64,000 bases of DNA from an uncultured Flavobacteriales bacterium (GCA_943788725.1 CALSRJ010000003.1:372001-436000); one strand, 5' to 3'. Positions 47,952-57,437 are shown, counted from the first letter of the stretch. The notes: a model not told the origin generated them from the letters alone. Numbers and translations: made by a program.

Positions 47952-48001
47952 GCGTCCTTCTTTGTCAGTGGGGCCAATGTTCAGGAATCACTTAAAGATA
48001 C

Positions 48002-49270
48002 TTATTTGGTAGGTAGCACCTTGGTGCTCACTTCTCCGAAGCCGATGCGGACGCCATCCTTTTCACAATAGCCACGCATGATGACCGTATCACCGTCTTG
48101 GATGAATTTGCGTTCAGAACCATCCTTCAACTTCAAAGGTTTTGTACCCCTCCAACTCAATTCCAACATCGAACCGTAACTCGACGGGGCTGGACCGCTG
48201 ATGGTTCCGGATGCGAGCAAGTCGCCGCCGTTGATATTGCAGCCGTTTACGGTATGGTGCGCGAGTTGCTGTACCATGTTCCAGTACATGTGCTTGTAGT
48301 TACTCTGGCTTACGATGGTTTCTTCTCCACCGTCAGGCTTAATGAGCACGTCTAATTTGATGTCGTAGTGGTGGTCTCCTGTGTATTCAAGGTAGGGAAG
48401 CACCTTAGGTTCTTGCTGAGGACCTTTCACCTTGAAAGGTTCCAGTGCGTCCATGGTTACCAACCAAGGCGAGATGGAAGACGCGAAATTCTTGGCCAAG
48501 AATGGACCGAGTGGAACGTATTCCCATGTTTGAATGTCTCTGGCACTCCAGTCGTTGAAGACGCACATTCCGAAAATGTAATCCTTGGCCTCAACCGTAG
48601 AAATACGCTCGCCCATTGGCTTGCCCGGATAGGTTACAAAGGCCATTTCTAATTCAAAGTCGAGCAGCTTCGATGGTCCATACACAGGTTCCTCAGAATC
48701 CTTTGGCTTCTGCTGGCCAGACGGACGGTGAATCGGCTGTCCGCTCAGGATGATAGAAGACGATCTGCCGTGGTATCCAACCGGGATGTGTTTCCAATTC
48801 GGAAGCAAAGCGTTATCCGGATCGCGAAACATTGTGCCGACGTTCCGTGCGTGGTCCTCGCTCGAATAAAAATCAGTGTAGTCGCCTACCTTCACCGGCA
48901 TGTGCATGTCGAGCTCGTCAATCTTAACCAAGAAGAGTTCTCGCTTTGTCTGACTCTTCAAGTCATCCGATTCGGTGCTGAGTAGGAAGGAAACACGCTC
49001 GCGCAATTGGCGGATCTTCTCATGCCCCAAGTTGAGCAATTCGTTCATGTGCGTGTTTTCAAAATGATGATGCGCGAACGTTTTAAGGTCAAGAAATCCA
49101 AAGTCGTAGAGCGCAGACAGATCGAGCGCGTATTCACCAATCGCTACCCCGACTTTCTTGGGTCCCCCGTTTTTGGACAGGATGCCAAAGGGCAGGTTTT
49201 GAATGGGGAAATCAGAGCCTTCGGGTATGTCTACCCAGCTTGCTCTTCTAGGATCATTGGATGGTAACAT
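48002..49270 (-). CDS. fahA: Fumarylacetoacetase
   Basis: FahA hydrolyses 4-fumarylacetoacetate to fumarate and acetoacetate, the last step of tyrosine and phenylalanine breakdown. The 422-residue protein has an N-terminal SH3-like part and the FAH catalytic core ('DYTDFYSSEDHARNVGTMFR', 'PVGYHGRSSSI', 'FELEMAFV', 'NDWSARDIQTWEY', 'GDLLASGTISGP'). The ATG at 49270 follows the glyA stop by two bases, so the two are coupled. A TTG four bases into glyA would add only two residues. Confidence 0.95.
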   Translation of the reverse strand: MLPSNDPRRASWVDIPEGSDFPIQNLPFGILSKNGGPKKVGVAIGEYALDLSALYDFGFLDLKTFAHHHFENTHMNELLNLGHEKIRQLRERVSFLLSTESDDLKSQTKRELFLVKIDELDMHMPVKVGDYTDFYSSEDHARNVGTMFRDPDNALLPNWKHIPVGYHGRSSSIILSGQPIHRPSGQQKPKDSEEPVYGPSKLLDFELEMAFVTYPGKPMGERISTVEAKDYIFGMCVFNDWSARDIQTWEYVPLGPFLAKNFASSISPWLVTMDALEPFKVKGPQQEPKVLPYLEYTGDHHYDIKLDVLIKPDGGEETIVSQSNYKHMYWNMVQQLAHHTVNGCNINGGDLLASGTISGPAPSSYGSMLELSWRGTKPLKLKDGSERKFIQDGDTVIMRGYCEKDGVRIGFGEVSTKVLPTK

Positions 49271-49272
49271 AA

Positions 49273-50556
49273 TCAATTCGTTTTGTGAGCGAAGAGTGGA
49301 TACTTGCTCATTTCTTCATTTACTTCAGTGCGAACAGCAGCTATGACGTCGGCATCTCCTTTGCTCGCAATCACTCGGTCAATCAGGTCAACAATCCACG
49401 GAATCTGTTGCTCTGTAAGACCACGCGTCGTCACGGCAGCAGTACCCACACGGATACCAGAAGTGACGAAGGGACTTTTGTCGTCAAAAGGTACCATATT
49501 CTTATTCACCGTAATGTCTGCAGCAACCAAGGCTGCTTCTGCTTCTTTACCAGTCACCTCCTTGTTTCGGAGGTCAATCAGCATCATGTGGTTGTCTGTT
49601 CCTCCAGAAATCACTTTGTAGCCTTTGCTAACAAAGGCTTCTGCCATCACCTTGGCGTTCTTTACCACCTGTAGGCAATAGTCCATGTACTCATCGGTAA
49701 GCGCTTCACCGTAAGCTACTGCCTTGGCAGCAATTACATGCTCCAGAGGCCCGCCTTGTGTGCCAGGAAAAACGCCACTGTCAAGGATGGCACTCATCTT
49801 CCGCACCACTCCTTTAGGCGTAGTCAATCCCCATGGGTTGTCAAAGTCTTTTCCCATCATGATCATTCCCCCGCGTGGCCCTCTCAAGGTCTTGTGCGTA
49901 GTGGTAGTCACAATATGGCAATGCGGCAACGGATCAGACAAAATGCCTTTGGCAATCAACCCAGATGGGTGAGAAATGTCAGCGAGCAACAAGGCACCAA
50001 CCGAATCGGCGATTTCCCGCAAGCGCACATAATTCCAATCGCGGCTGTAGGCAGAGGCTCCGCAAATGATCATCTTGGGCTTCACTTCCTTAGCCGTGAT
50101 GGCAACCTTGTCGTAATCGATCACTCCAGTAGCTTCTTCCACGCCGTAGAAATGGCTCTTATACAGCTTTCCACTGAAATTCACTGGACTTCCATGCGTC
50201 AGGTGTCCACCATGCGAAAGGTCAAATCCAAGGATAGCATCTCCTGCGTTTAAGCAAGCAAGAAACACCGCCGCGTTGGCCTGCGCACCACTGTGCGGCT
50301 GCACGTTGGCGTATTCGGCATTGAACAAGGCCTTCGCGCGATCAATCGCAATCTGCTCGGTTTGGTCCACTACTTCGCATCCGCCGTAATACCGCTTGCC
50401 AGGATAGCCTTCGGCGTACTTGTTCGTCATCACGGATCCCATCGCTTCCATTACCTGGTCGCTGACAAAATTTTCGGAGGCAATCAATTCGATGCCGTGT
50501 TCTTGTCGTTCTCGTTCTTCTTGAATGAGGTCAAATACCTGCTGATCACGCTTCAT
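49273..50556 (-). CDS. glyA: Serine hydroxymethyltransferase
   Basis: GlyA is a PLP enzyme interconverting serine and glycine while charging tetrahydrofolate with a one-carbon unit. The 427-residue protein shows '[10 protein letters not shown]', '[15 protein letters not shown]', '[11 protein letters not shown]' and the PLP-lysine site '[14 protein letters not shown]'. The '[11 protein letters not shown]' block is intact. The start at 50556 gives the usual N-terminus; a longer open frame upstream has no homology. A -7 box (TACATTTG) and a small hairpin lie upstream. Confidence 0.97.
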   Translation of the reverse strand: MKRDQQVFDLIQEERERQEHGIELIASENFVSDQVMEAMGSVMTNKYAEGYPGKRYYGGCEVVDQTEQIAIDRAKALFNAEYANVQPHSGAQANAAVFLACLNAGDAILGFDLSHGGHLTHGSPVNFSGKLYKSHFYGVEEATGVIDYDKVAITAKEVKPKMIICGASAYSRDWNYVRLREIADSVGALLLADISHPSGLIAKGILSDPLPHCHIVTTTTHKTLRGPRGGMIMMGKDFDNPWGLTTPKGVVRKMSAILDSGVFPGTQGGPLEHVIAAKAVAYGEALTDEYMDYCLQVVKNAKVMAEAFVSKGYKVISGGTDNHMMLIDLRNKEVTGKEAEAALVAADITVNKNMVPFDDKSPFVTSGIRVGTAAVTTRGLTEQQIPWIVDLIDRVIASKGDADVIAAVRTEVNEEMSKYPLFAHKTN

Positions 50557-50601
50557 AAAGTGTAAATTAGTCCATTGTGATTTCCCGATTTCGGGAAGGG
50601 A

Positions 50602-50609
50602 CAAATGTA
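50602..50609 (-). promoter_or_regulatory. -7 promoter box of glyA
   Basis: The minus strand reads TACATTTG, matching TAnnTTTG, 45 bp before the glyA ATG. Between them lies the small palindrome CCCGA-TTT-CGGG-like element (50584-50595). Confidence 0.6.
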
Positions 50610-50619
50610 GTGAAACCCC

Positions 50620-51213
50620 ATGCAAAATAGCAGAAAACGGACCCTTCCTTCTTGGCTTTCTTGGCTGTTTGTAGTCATCTTTCTGGCGCATTTCTCTGCC
50701 ATCTTCATTCACCAATTTGGAAAGAACACCCTTCCAAGTCTCATCGTGGAAGTGGCAGACCGCTATGCATCTCCTTGGTTTTATCAGAATTATGAGATGT
50801 TTGCCCCCGAACCCCATACCCAGATCAATAAGTTCGTATACCGTGTAAAAAGCCACGGTGAATGGTCTACATGGAAGGATCCCGTTTATCCGCACTTGCA
50901 AGATCTTTGGTCGAATCGCTTCGGAAATGGTGGCGATATGTATCGCATCATCGGTGGTATTGCCGATAAACTGTATGAAGGACAGCACCTCATCGGGTTC
51001 TTAGAAGCGCCGACCCAAGCACAATGGTTTAGCTTGCCGGGCTTTCTGGTAGCCGAACGCTTTGTGTTGGGCCAATCTCCATTCGCTACTGATCCTTCCT
51101 TGGAGGTGTTTCAAGTCGGAGTGCTCACAGAAGTGCACCGCATGACGGAAGCAGGTGAATTGCGCGTCGTATACGTTTTCCAGGCTTACCCAGAAAAAGT
51201 CGTCGAGCAATGA
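50620..51213 (+). CDS. DUF5819-like membrane-anchored protein, SdpA-like partner
   Basis: The 197-residue protein has one N-terminal transmembrane segment ('[19 protein letters not shown]') and an extracytoplasmic domain with '[18 protein letters not shown]', resembling the tryptophan/phenylalanine-rich 'FF/FAP' motif of DUF5819 and SdpA proteins. It overlaps the next gene, an HTTM membrane protein, by four bases (ATGA). In Bacillus, SdpA and the HTTM protein SdpB mature the SdpC killing factor. A similar two-protein membrane machine is inferred here, but no toxin-precursor gene is visible beside it. The family name is recalled, not searched. Confidence 0.65.
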   Translation: MQNSRKRTLPSWLSWLFVVIFLAHFSAIFIHQFGKNTLPSLIVEVADRYASPWFYQNYEMFAPEPHTQINKFVYRVKSHGEWSTWKDPVYPHLQDLWSNRFGNGGDMYRIIGGIADKLYEGQHLIGFLEAPTQAQWFSLPGFLVAERFVLGQSPFATDPSLEVFQVGVLTEVHRMTEAGELRVVYVFQAYPEKVVEQ

Positions 51214-52097
51214 GGCGCTTGAACGATATATGGGTGCGTTGGCAGCGCCATTTGGATATGCTTCCCGTTTCAGAGCTCTTCATACGCGCCATCTACCTCA
51301 CCCTGATTTGGAGTACCATCAAGCTGCTGCTCATCGGCGACGTAGTCTGGGGCGAAGAATGGCTGCATGTACGCTACACACCTTTTGGAAACATCGATCG
51401 CTTTGCCATGATCCTGAACGAAGCAGTAGTGCGGCCCTACTACTTGTGGTTTGCGCTTCCCTTTCTCGCCTTGTTGATTGGTGGGGTGATTGGCCGGCAC
51501 AATGTCTTTACGCGCGCTGTGGTCTGGTACCTCTATGTTGCATTGCATTTTGGCAATGTTGAAATAAGTACCGGTGGCCATCATTTGTATCAGCAATTGC
51601 TCTTCTTCCACATCTTGTTTTTCAGGGTGAATGATCAAGAAGACGGCATGTGGGCTGCAGCAAGAAGGATGCTGCACCACCTCGGATTTTACGCCATTTG
51701 GATCAACATCGCGCTGCTCTACTTCGCGTCCGCTTATTGGAAGACGTTTGGTGAAATGTGGTTCAACGGACAGGCCATGCTCATGTCCATATCCTTCGAG
51801 CCGTACAGTTTTCCGGGCATCCTTGATTTGTTGCCCTCCAATACCTGGTACCTCCTTGTAGGTACTTACGCCGTGTTTGCTTACCAGCTCCTTTTTGCCG
51901 TGGTCATTTGGATCAAGCCTGTTCGCAAACCCTTTTTACTCTTTGGATTGCTCTTCCACCTGTCCATCGTATTCATTGTCGGGCTCGCCGATTTTGGACT
52001 GTTCATGATTGCGAGCTACAGCATCTTTCTCGCTCCTGCCGATGCCCGCAAGTTGATGGAGCGCTTATCTGTAGTCAGATTGAAGAGAAAGCAATAA
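51210..52097 (+). CDS. HTTM-domain multi-pass membrane protein, SdpB-like
   Basis: The 295-residue protein has about seven transmembrane helices and the HTTM (vitamin K-dependent carboxylase-like) signature: 'PVSELFIRAIYLTLIWS', 'ISTGGHHLYQQLLFFHILFF' with a double His, and 'YFASAYWKTFGEMWFNGQAM'. HTTM proteins include gamma-carboxylase and SdpB. The catalytic lysine and cofactor cannot be assigned from sequence alone. It is coupled to the DUF5819-like gene, and a dispersed repeat follows its stop. The pair is convergent with dapB. Confidence 0.8.
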   Translation: MRRLNDIWVRWQRHLDMLPVSELFIRAIYLTLIWSTIKLLLIGDVVWGEEWLHVRYTPFGNIDRFAMILNEAVVRPYYLWFALPFLALLIGGVIGRHNVFTRAVVWYLYVALHFGNVEISTGGHHLYQQLLFFHILFFRVNDQEDGMWAAARRMLHHLGFYAIWINIALLYFASAYWKTFGEMWFNGQAMLMSISFEPYSFPGILDLLPSNTWYLLVGTYAVFAYQLLFAVVIWIKPVRKPFLLFGLLFHLSIVFIVGLADFGLFMIASYSIFLAPADARKLMERLSVVRLKRKQ

Positions 52098-52111
52098 GCA
52101 GGTGGATTGGT

Positions 52112-52198
52112 GGGCGTGACCCCGCACTTTCAGTGCGCGGTCGGGCTATCCGCTCTAGTCTCGCTACCAGCGAGAGCTGCCGCTCCTATCCCTCACGC
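52112..52198 (+). repeat. Dispersed 90-bp repeat with two hairpins, copy 2
   Basis: It reads GGGCGTGACCCC, GCACT/AGTGC hairpin, GGTCGGGCTATCCGCTCTAG, CTCGCTA/AGCGAG hairpin, then TGCCGCTCCTATCCCTCACGC. The block order equals that of copy 1 at 16889-16981 on the other strand. It fills the gap between two convergent genes and ends 7 bp from the dapB stop. Similar repeats are, as far as I recall, widespread in Bacteroidetes genomes. Confidence 0.75.
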
Positions 52199-52205
52199 GT
52201 GGGGA

Positions 52206-52919
52206 TTACCCCAACATATCTTCCATGGTGAAGAATCCGCGCTGTCCTTGCAGAAATTCAGCCGCGAGCACTGCCCCCAAGGCAAAGCCTTTCCTCGACT
52301 TTGCGGCGTGTTTGATTTCTATCGTGTCGATGTCGCTTTCATAGCGCACCACATGGGTACCTTTTACATCCTCTTCGCGCAATGCTTCGATCTCAATCTC
52401 ATCGTTTGCAGGCTTGTCTTCTTTCAATTTCCATCCACTTAAGTCAGGAATCGCCTTGAGGATTTGATCCGCCGTCGTGATGGCGGTGCCACTTGGAGTG
52501 TCCTTTTTTTCCGTGTGATGCACTTCTTGAATAGTCACCGTGTAGTCCGGCTGGTCGTTCATCAATTCGGCTAAACGACGATTGATTTGCCAAAACAGGT
52601 TCACACCGACGCTGAAGTTGGATGCCCAGAAAAAGCTACCGTGGTATTTTTCTTGCCAGCGCTCTACTTTCTCCATGTGGTCGTACCAACCGGTGGTTCC
52701 GGTTACCAGTGAGAAACCATTTTCCATGCAGTACTTAAAATTCTCTAAGGCGGAGGCAGGGTTGGTGAATTCAATGCAAACGTCGGCGTCGTTCAATTGA
52801 TCCCAATCTTCATCAGGTGAAGAGGAGGTAAGCCGTGCTATGATGGTATGGCCCCGCTCAACAGCGATTTCTTCGATGGCAGCGCCCATTTTGCCATAAC
52901 CAATGATCCCAATGTTCAT
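52206..52919 (-). CDS. dapB: 4-hydroxy-tetrahydrodipicolinate reductase
   Basis: DapB reduces the cyclic intermediate of lysine and diaminopimelate synthesis with NAD(P)H. The 237-residue protein has the Rossmann 'IGIIGYGKMGAAIEEIA', 'VTGTTGWYDH', the catalytic 'EVHHTEKKDTPSGTAI' and the C-terminal 'SRKGFALGAVLAAEFL'. It is the last of the parA-parB-DUF5683-dapB series seen in this phylum. Confidence 0.96.
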   Translation of the reverse strand: MNIGIIGYGKMGAAIEEIAVERGHTIIARLTSSSPDEDWDQLNDADVCIEFTNPASALENFKYCMENGFSLVTGTTGWYDHMEKVERWQEKYHGSFFWASNFSVGVNLFWQINRRLAELMNDQPDYTVTIQEVHHTEKKDTPSGTAITTADQILKAIPDLSGWKLKEDKPANDEIEIEALREEDVKGTHVVRYESDIDTIEIKHAAKSRKGFALGAVLAAEFLQGQRGFFTMEDMLG

Positions 52920-52967
52920 GATCGTAGAATAGGTATTCGGTGTGATATTATCTCTGCAGAATTTCCA

Positions 52968-53558
52968 CTAAAATCGGAAATTCAAGGTTAATCCGCTCAT
53001 TATTTGTTGATTGGCGCCCCGTTGTAGCGTCGGTTGCCACTCCAAGCTCAGGTCATCGCCTACGTCAAAGGACGATAGATGCGCATCCACCGTAGCGTCA
53101 ATGATTTGCAGACCGTAGATGGCGAGGAAGCCAATGACAGCGTATTCCATGTTTTGACGGCTTTGATCAGAGGCAGCACGCAATTGAGAAGTGCTCACTC
53201 CTTGCACGGCGTAGTCAGAAGGCACGTAGTCAGGGTCGTCTTGATTCAATTCATTCAGGTAGGCATCTCGGTAATCAACGTAGTAGCGTCGGTTATCAAA
53301 ATACAAATAAACCGTCGTTGCCATGGCACCATACACGATCGGAAGCTTCCAATATTTTCGGTTGTAGATCTGTCCCGCACCGGGGAGCACCGCCGAATAC
53401 AAGGAGGCTTTTTTGGGATTGCGAACGTGTGTTTCTTTTTTGATGCTTTTCTCCTGCCTCTTTGACTCGGTGGAGTCCTTGCTTTGCGCAAGCAAGGAGC
53501 GCGTGCAAGCAATCATGGCCATTGCTAGTATGAGTGGATATATGTGCGCGGACCGCAT
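52968..53558 (-). CDS. DUF5683-family membrane protein
   Basis: The 196-residue protein has an N-terminal signal ('HIYPLILAMAMIACTRSLLA'), a Lys/Glu-rich spacer, then the DUF5683 core 'ASLYSAVLPGAGQIYNRKYW' and two further hydrophobic segments. It lies between parB and dapB as in many Bacteroidetes, but the function is unknown. The ATG at 53558 is preferred to one at 53582 because it gives a shorter lead into the signal. Confidence 0.88.
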   Translation of the reverse strand: MRSAHIYPLILAMAMIACTRSLLAQSKDSTESKRQEKSIKKETHVRNPKKASLYSAVLPGAGQIYNRKYWKLPIVYGAMATTVYLYFDNRRYYVDYRDAYLNELNQDDPDYVPSDYAVQGVSTSQLRAASDQSRQNMEYAVIGFLAIYGLQIIDATVDAHLSSFDVGDDLSLEWQPTLQRGANQQIMSGLTLNFRF

Positions 53559-53600
53559 ACGTCTCGTGCAAAGTAACGCCAATTCGGGCAGCGTATTCTG

Positions 53601-54506
53601 CTAATAATTGTAATTCTGGCCGGAGCTCTGGAGCAACTGGATCAAGCGATTCAGGTCGTGCTCGTTCACGAAGTCGATCACGATTTTACCATTTCCATTG
53701 GGAAGGAATTTCATATCTACCTTGGCATTCATCAGTTGACTGATGCTGTATTTGGCATCCCGGTAGTACTCCTTCTTCTGTTCGGCTTCCGTAGCATCTG
53801 GCTTAGGTCGCTTAGCCTTTCGTGCTAGGTTTTCAACGTCGCGTACGCTCAATACTTCATCGATGATCCGCTCGAAAATCTCAATCTGCTTGGCTTGATC
53901 GTCCACATTGATCAACGCCCTCGCGTGCCCCATGCTGATGACCCCTTTGGTCAAGGCCATCTGGATATCTACAGGCAGTTTGAGGAGTCGAAGGAAGTTG
54001 GTGATGTTTGATCTGCTCTTGCTGATCTTTTCACTGAGGCCTTCGTGGGTGAGTTCACACTCATCGATCAGGCGCTTGTAGCTGATGGCTACTTCAATCG
54101 GATTGAGGTCTTCGCGCTGAATGTTCTCCACCAACGCCAACTCTAGCATTGCTTGATCGTTCGCTACCCGAACATAGGCAGGAATGGAAACCAATCCCGC
54201 GAGTTGTGAGGCTCGAAAACGACGCTCACCGCTGATGAGTTGGTACTTGTCGTTGCCAACTTTCCGCACGGTCACAGGCTGAATAACACCGTGCAAACGG
54301 ATGCTCTCTGCAAGTTCTTCTAATGCATTGCTTTCAAACCGAGTACGTGGTTGGAATGGGTTCGCTTCGATTTGGGAAATGCTGATCTCCGTGGTGCTGC
54401 CTACGCTCGCACCTGAAATTCCAGCAGATTGCGTGATGTCTGTCTCTTCGTGCTCGAGGAGGGCGCTTAGTCCGCGGCCGAGAGCACTCTTCTTAGGATT
54501 CGCCAT
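53601..54506 (-). CDS. parB: Chromosome-partitioning protein ParB
   Basis: The 301-residue protein has the ParB/Srx CTP-binding fold with 'NPFQPRTRFESNALEELAES' and the GERRFRA motif ('LISGERRFRASQLAGL'), then 'LVENIQREDLNPIE' and the helix-turn-helix for parS binding ('EGLSEKISKSRSNITNFLRL'), and a C-terminal dimer domain. It spreads from parS and loads SMC. It overlaps parA by 14 bp. I found no clear parS (TGTTTCACGTGAAACA-like) in the window. Confidence 0.96.
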   Translation of the reverse strand: MANPKKSALGRGLSALLEHEETDITQSAGISGASVGSTTEISISQIEANPFQPRTRFESNALEELAESIRLHGVIQPVTVRKVGNDKYQLISGERRFRASQLAGLVSIPAYVRVANDQAMLELALVENIQREDLNPIEVAISYKRLIDECELTHEGLSEKISKSRSNITNFLRLLKLPVDIQMALTKGVISMGHARALINVDDQAKQIEIFERIIDEVLSVRDVENLARKAKRPKPDATEAEQKKEYYRDAKYSISQLMNAKVDMKFLPNGNGKIVIDFVNEHDLNRLIQLLQSSGQNYNY

Positions 54507-55311
54507 TGTATTCCTCCACTATTTTATCCTTCTCACTGATGCGTGTCATGTCGTTCTTCTGAAGGATTTCTCGGGCCAAATTTAGATAATTGACAGAGCC
54601 TGAGCTGGATGCGTCGTGTGAAATGATCGTTTCTCCGTGTGATGGGGCTTCGCCCAAGCGCGTGTTGCGGTGAATGATGGTATCAAACACCAATTGCTGA
54701 AAGTGCATTTTCACTTCCTCCACCACTTGATTGGCCAATCGAAGGCGCTGATCGTACATCGTCAACAACATGCCTTCGATATCCAGGTCTTGGTTCAATC
54801 GACTCTGGACGATCTTGATCGTGTTCAACAACTTGCCCAATCCTTCCAAGGCAAAGTATTCACATTGTACAGGCACAATCACGCTGTCTGCAGCGGTCAA
54901 GGCATTGACGGTGATGAGGCCGAGCGAAGGGGAACAGTCTACAATGATGAAGTCGTAGTCGTCCTTGATCTTGTTCAACGCCATACGCATCATGCGCTCC
55001 CGGTTCGGCAGGTTGATCATCTCAATCTCCGCACCGACCAAGTCAATGTGAGCAGGAAGGATATCCAAGTTAGGGCTCTGCGTATGCAATACAATGTCCT
55101 TGGGCTCTACCTGGTTGATGATGCATTCATAGATGCTCGTGCGCACATTGCGCGGATCAAAACCTACCCCTGAAGTAGCATTTGCTTGCGGATCGGCATC
55201 CACGATGAGGGTCTTCTTCTCGAGTACACCTAAGGCTGCCGCAAGGTTGATGCTGGTGGTGGTCTTACCGACGCCACCTTTCTGATTCGCGATTGCAATG
55301 ATCTTTCCCAT
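54493..55311 (-). CDS. parA: Chromosome-partitioning ATPase ParA (Soj)
   Basis: The 272-residue deviant Walker ATPase has 'ANQKGGVGKTTTSINLA' (Walker A with the signature lysine), 'LIVDADPQANATSG', 'FIIVDCSPSLGLITVNAL' and 'EYFALEGLGKL'. It binds DNA non-specifically and drives ParB-parS movement. It precedes parB with a 14-bp overlap and follows the UPF0173 hydrolase gene by three bases. Confidence 0.97.
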   Translation of the reverse strand: MGKIIAIANQKGGVGKTTTSINLAAALGVLEKKTLIVDADPQANATSGVGFDPRNVRTSIYECIINQVEPKDIVLHTQSPNLDILPAHIDLVGAEIEMINLPNRERMMRMALNKIKDDYDFIIVDCSPSLGLITVNALTAADSVIVPVQCEYFALEGLGKLLNTIKIVQSRLNQDLDIEGMLLTMYDQRLRLANQVVEEVKMHFQQLVFDTIIHRNTRLGEAPSHGETIISHDASSSGSVNYLNLAREILQKNDMTRISEKDKIVEEYNGES

Positions 55312-55314
55312 GTC

Positions 55315-55995
55315 TTACAGTTCTTTGGTTGCGCCAATTTCCATCAGCGTGAGGTTCTTACGGGTCTTGGCGAAAAGATCTTTCACTTCTTTGTGATCGA
55401 TCTGTATGTATCCAAACGTGTCGAAATGCATTCCGATAACGTTAGAGCAGTTCAAAAAGTCTGAAGCCTTGGTCGCGTCGACCGGCCCCATGGTAAAGTT
55501 ATCTCCGATTGGTAGTATCGCCCAATCGATGGCGTAGCGTTCGCCGAGTAGGCGCATTTCAGTATTCAATCCCGTATCGCCAGCGTAATAAATGACCTGG
55601 TTGTCTACCTCCAGCATCCATCCTCCTGGGTTTCCACCATACGTGCCATCAGGCATTACGCTGGAGTGCGAGGCGTACACATACTTGGCCCAGCCGAAGT
55701 TAAATTTCCAAGCACCGCCAATGTTCATGGGGTGGGTGTGCTTGATTCCTTTGCTTTCATACCAAGATACAATCTCAAAATTGCTGACCAAGGTGGCGTT
55801 TGTGCGTTTCAAAATCGACTCTGCATCGGCGATGTGGTCTTCATGGCCGTGAGACAACAACACGTAATCGCACTCGATGGAGTCTACATCGATGCCCTTC
55901 GCCAACTCATTCGGAGCAATGAACGGATCGAACAGAATTTTTGCCTTGGAGGTCTCCAAGAGAAAACAGGCATGTCCGAAGTAGGTAATGTTCAT
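55315..55995 (-). CDS. UPF0173-type metallo-beta-lactamase-fold hydrolase
   Basis: The 226-residue protein has the metal-binding HxHxDH motif in 'LLSHGHEDHIADAES', plus 'YASHSS', 'YYAGDTGLNTEM' and a late histidine ('GMHFDTFG'). It belongs to the UPF0173 metal-dependent hydrolases, whose substrate is unknown. The N-terminus 'MNITYFGHACFLLET' is standard; nine further upstream residues are open but unlikely. It heads a tight series with parA and parB. Confidence 0.9.
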   Translation of the reverse strand: MNITYFGHACFLLETSKAKILFDPFIAPNELAKGIDVDSIECDYVLLSHGHEDHIADAESILKRTNATLVSNFEIVSWYESKGIKHTHPMNIGGAWKFNFGWAKYVYASHSSVMPDGTYGGNPGGWMLEVDNQVIYYAGDTGLNTEMRLLGERYAIDWAILPIGDNFTMGPVDATKASDFLNCSNVIGMHFDTFGYIQIDHKEVKDLFAKTRKNLTLMEIGATKEL

Positions 55996-56106
55996 CAAGA
56001 AAGCTTTCTTTGCTGCACTCAAAGGTCTGTATAAATCTATTGAGAAATGGGCCCGGGAGCCTTGAGTTTATCCCGACTTTTTGAACAAAAATCTGTGAAC
56101 TAGACC

Positions 56107-56631
56107 GTGATCACGATCATTAGTGGAACCAATCGTCCTGAGAACGTTAGCCTGCGTGTGGCGGGCGCAATAATGGAGTTATTAACAAGCATGGACATCG
56201 AGGTGCAACTCCTTGACCTGCAAAAGCTGCCGCGCGACTTCGCCTTTCGCAACGACGTATTTGGCAATCCTGATCCCGGATTTACAGCCATCGCAGAACA
56301 GTTCATCGTCAACGCAGAGAAATTCATTTTCGTGGTGCCCGAATACAATGGAAGTTTCCCCGGAGTCTGTAAGACTTTCATTGATGCTGTATGGCCAGAG
56401 GCGTTTAAAGGGAAAAAAGCAGCTTTGGTTGGATTGTCATCCGGAAGGGCTGGTAACCTGCGCGGATTGGATCATTTGACAGGCATTTTACACTACCTCA
56501 ACATCGCCGTGCTTCCTTCTAAGGTCAACATCATGCACATCGAAGATCAATTGGGAGGGGAAGGTAACCTGACCGACGAGAAGACCTTGAGGCAACTGCA
56601 TCGCCTCAGCGAGGCGTTTGGAGCGTTTTAG
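56107..56631 (+). CDS. NADPH-dependent FMN reductase-like protein
   Basis: The 174-residue flavodoxin-fold protein starts at a GTG and shows 'MITIISGTNRPENVSLRVA' (FMN phosphate loop) and 'FVVPEYNGSFPGVCKTFIDA'. It probably reduces FMN or quinone-like substrates with NAD(P)H. It is transcribed alone, and its 3' end overlaps the convergent glycosyltransferase gene by four bases. Confidence 0.92.
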   Translation: MITIISGTNRPENVSLRVAGAIMELLTSMDIEVQLLDLQKLPRDFAFRNDVFGNPDPGFTAIAEQFIVNAEKFIFVVPEYNGSFPGVCKTFIDAVWPEAFKGKKAALVGLSSGRAGNLRGLDHLTGILHYLNIAVLPSKVNIMHIEDQLGGEGNLTDEKTLRQLHRLSEAFGAF

Positions 56632-57437
56632 TGTAATTTCAAACGAAGCGCGTCGTTCACGTGCCCTTCTTTCAAGTAGCTTTTGATCATGATCGTGCGC
56701 CACTTCCGGTGAAATGCTTTCGCTTGCTCAATGCTCACTTGGGGCCAAGATTTGATTTCCTTTTCCACGGCCGCGTATCCTTTTTCCAATCCGAGCAGAT
56801 CGCTCATGGCAGAACCCTTGCGTGCCCGGTATTCATAGACAACGTCTGATACGTGGGTGTACAAGCCTTTACCTGCAATCGATAGGAAAAACAAAAGGTC
56901 TTCAGCGTGGTGGATGGATGGGTTGAATTGATAGCGAACGCCTTCCTTCCTGCGGATCATCCAGGTGATGCCGATGAAGCATTTTCCACTGAGCGATAAG
57001 AGTTCTTCCAATACCCGGCCTTCGAATTCTGGTTGCTGGATCCCGATCTCATTTCCAATCGCGTCAATCCTGCGCACGACGCCATCTACAAAGTCGATTT
57101 CCGGGCGAGCTTCCATCACCTTAATACGCGAAGAAAGACTGTCTTTGGGCAAACGATCGTCAGCGTCTACGAAGCAGATGAACGCTCCACTAGCGGCTTC
57201 CAAACCTTCATTGCGCCCGCCGCTTACGCCTAGGTTTTCTTCCAGTTGAATCACCTTGACTTGTGCATGCTTTTGGATCTCTGACAAAATGTTCGCCGTA
57301 TCGTCCGTGCTTCCGTTGTCAACAATGATCCATTCCCATAGTGCATGTGTCTGCGCAAAAACAGAATCGGCCGTTTCCCTGAGGGTGGTAGCGCTGTTGT
57401 AGGCAGGGGTGATGATGGAGACCAGTGGTGCGTGCAT
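56628..57437 (-). CDS. Glycosyltransferase family 2
   Basis: The 269-residue GT-A enzyme transfers a sugar from a nucleotide-sugar donor. Motifs are 'VSIITPAYNSATTLRETADS', 'WEWIIVDNGSTDDTANIL', 'NLGVSGGRNEGLEAASGAFI', the metal-binding 'CFVDADDRL', and a downstream 'HHAEDLLFFLSI' acceptor/ED region. The acceptor is unknown. The ATG at 57437 is preferred to one at 57452 because the family starts at 'PLVSIITP'. It lies apart from polysaccharide genes. Confidence 0.9.
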   Translation of the reverse strand: MHAPLVSIITPAYNSATTLRETADSVFAQTHALWEWIIVDNGSTDDTANILSEIQKHAQVKVIQLEENLGVSGGRNEGLEAASGAFICFVDADDRLPKDSLSSRIKVMEARPEIDFVDGVVRRIDAIGNEIGIQQPEFEGRVLEELLSLSGKCFIGITWMIRRKEGVRYQFNPSIHHAEDLLFFLSIAGKGLYTHVSDVVYEYRARKGSAMSDLLGLEKGYAAVEKEIKSWPQVSIEQAKAFHRKWRTIMIKSYLKEGHVNDALRLKLH

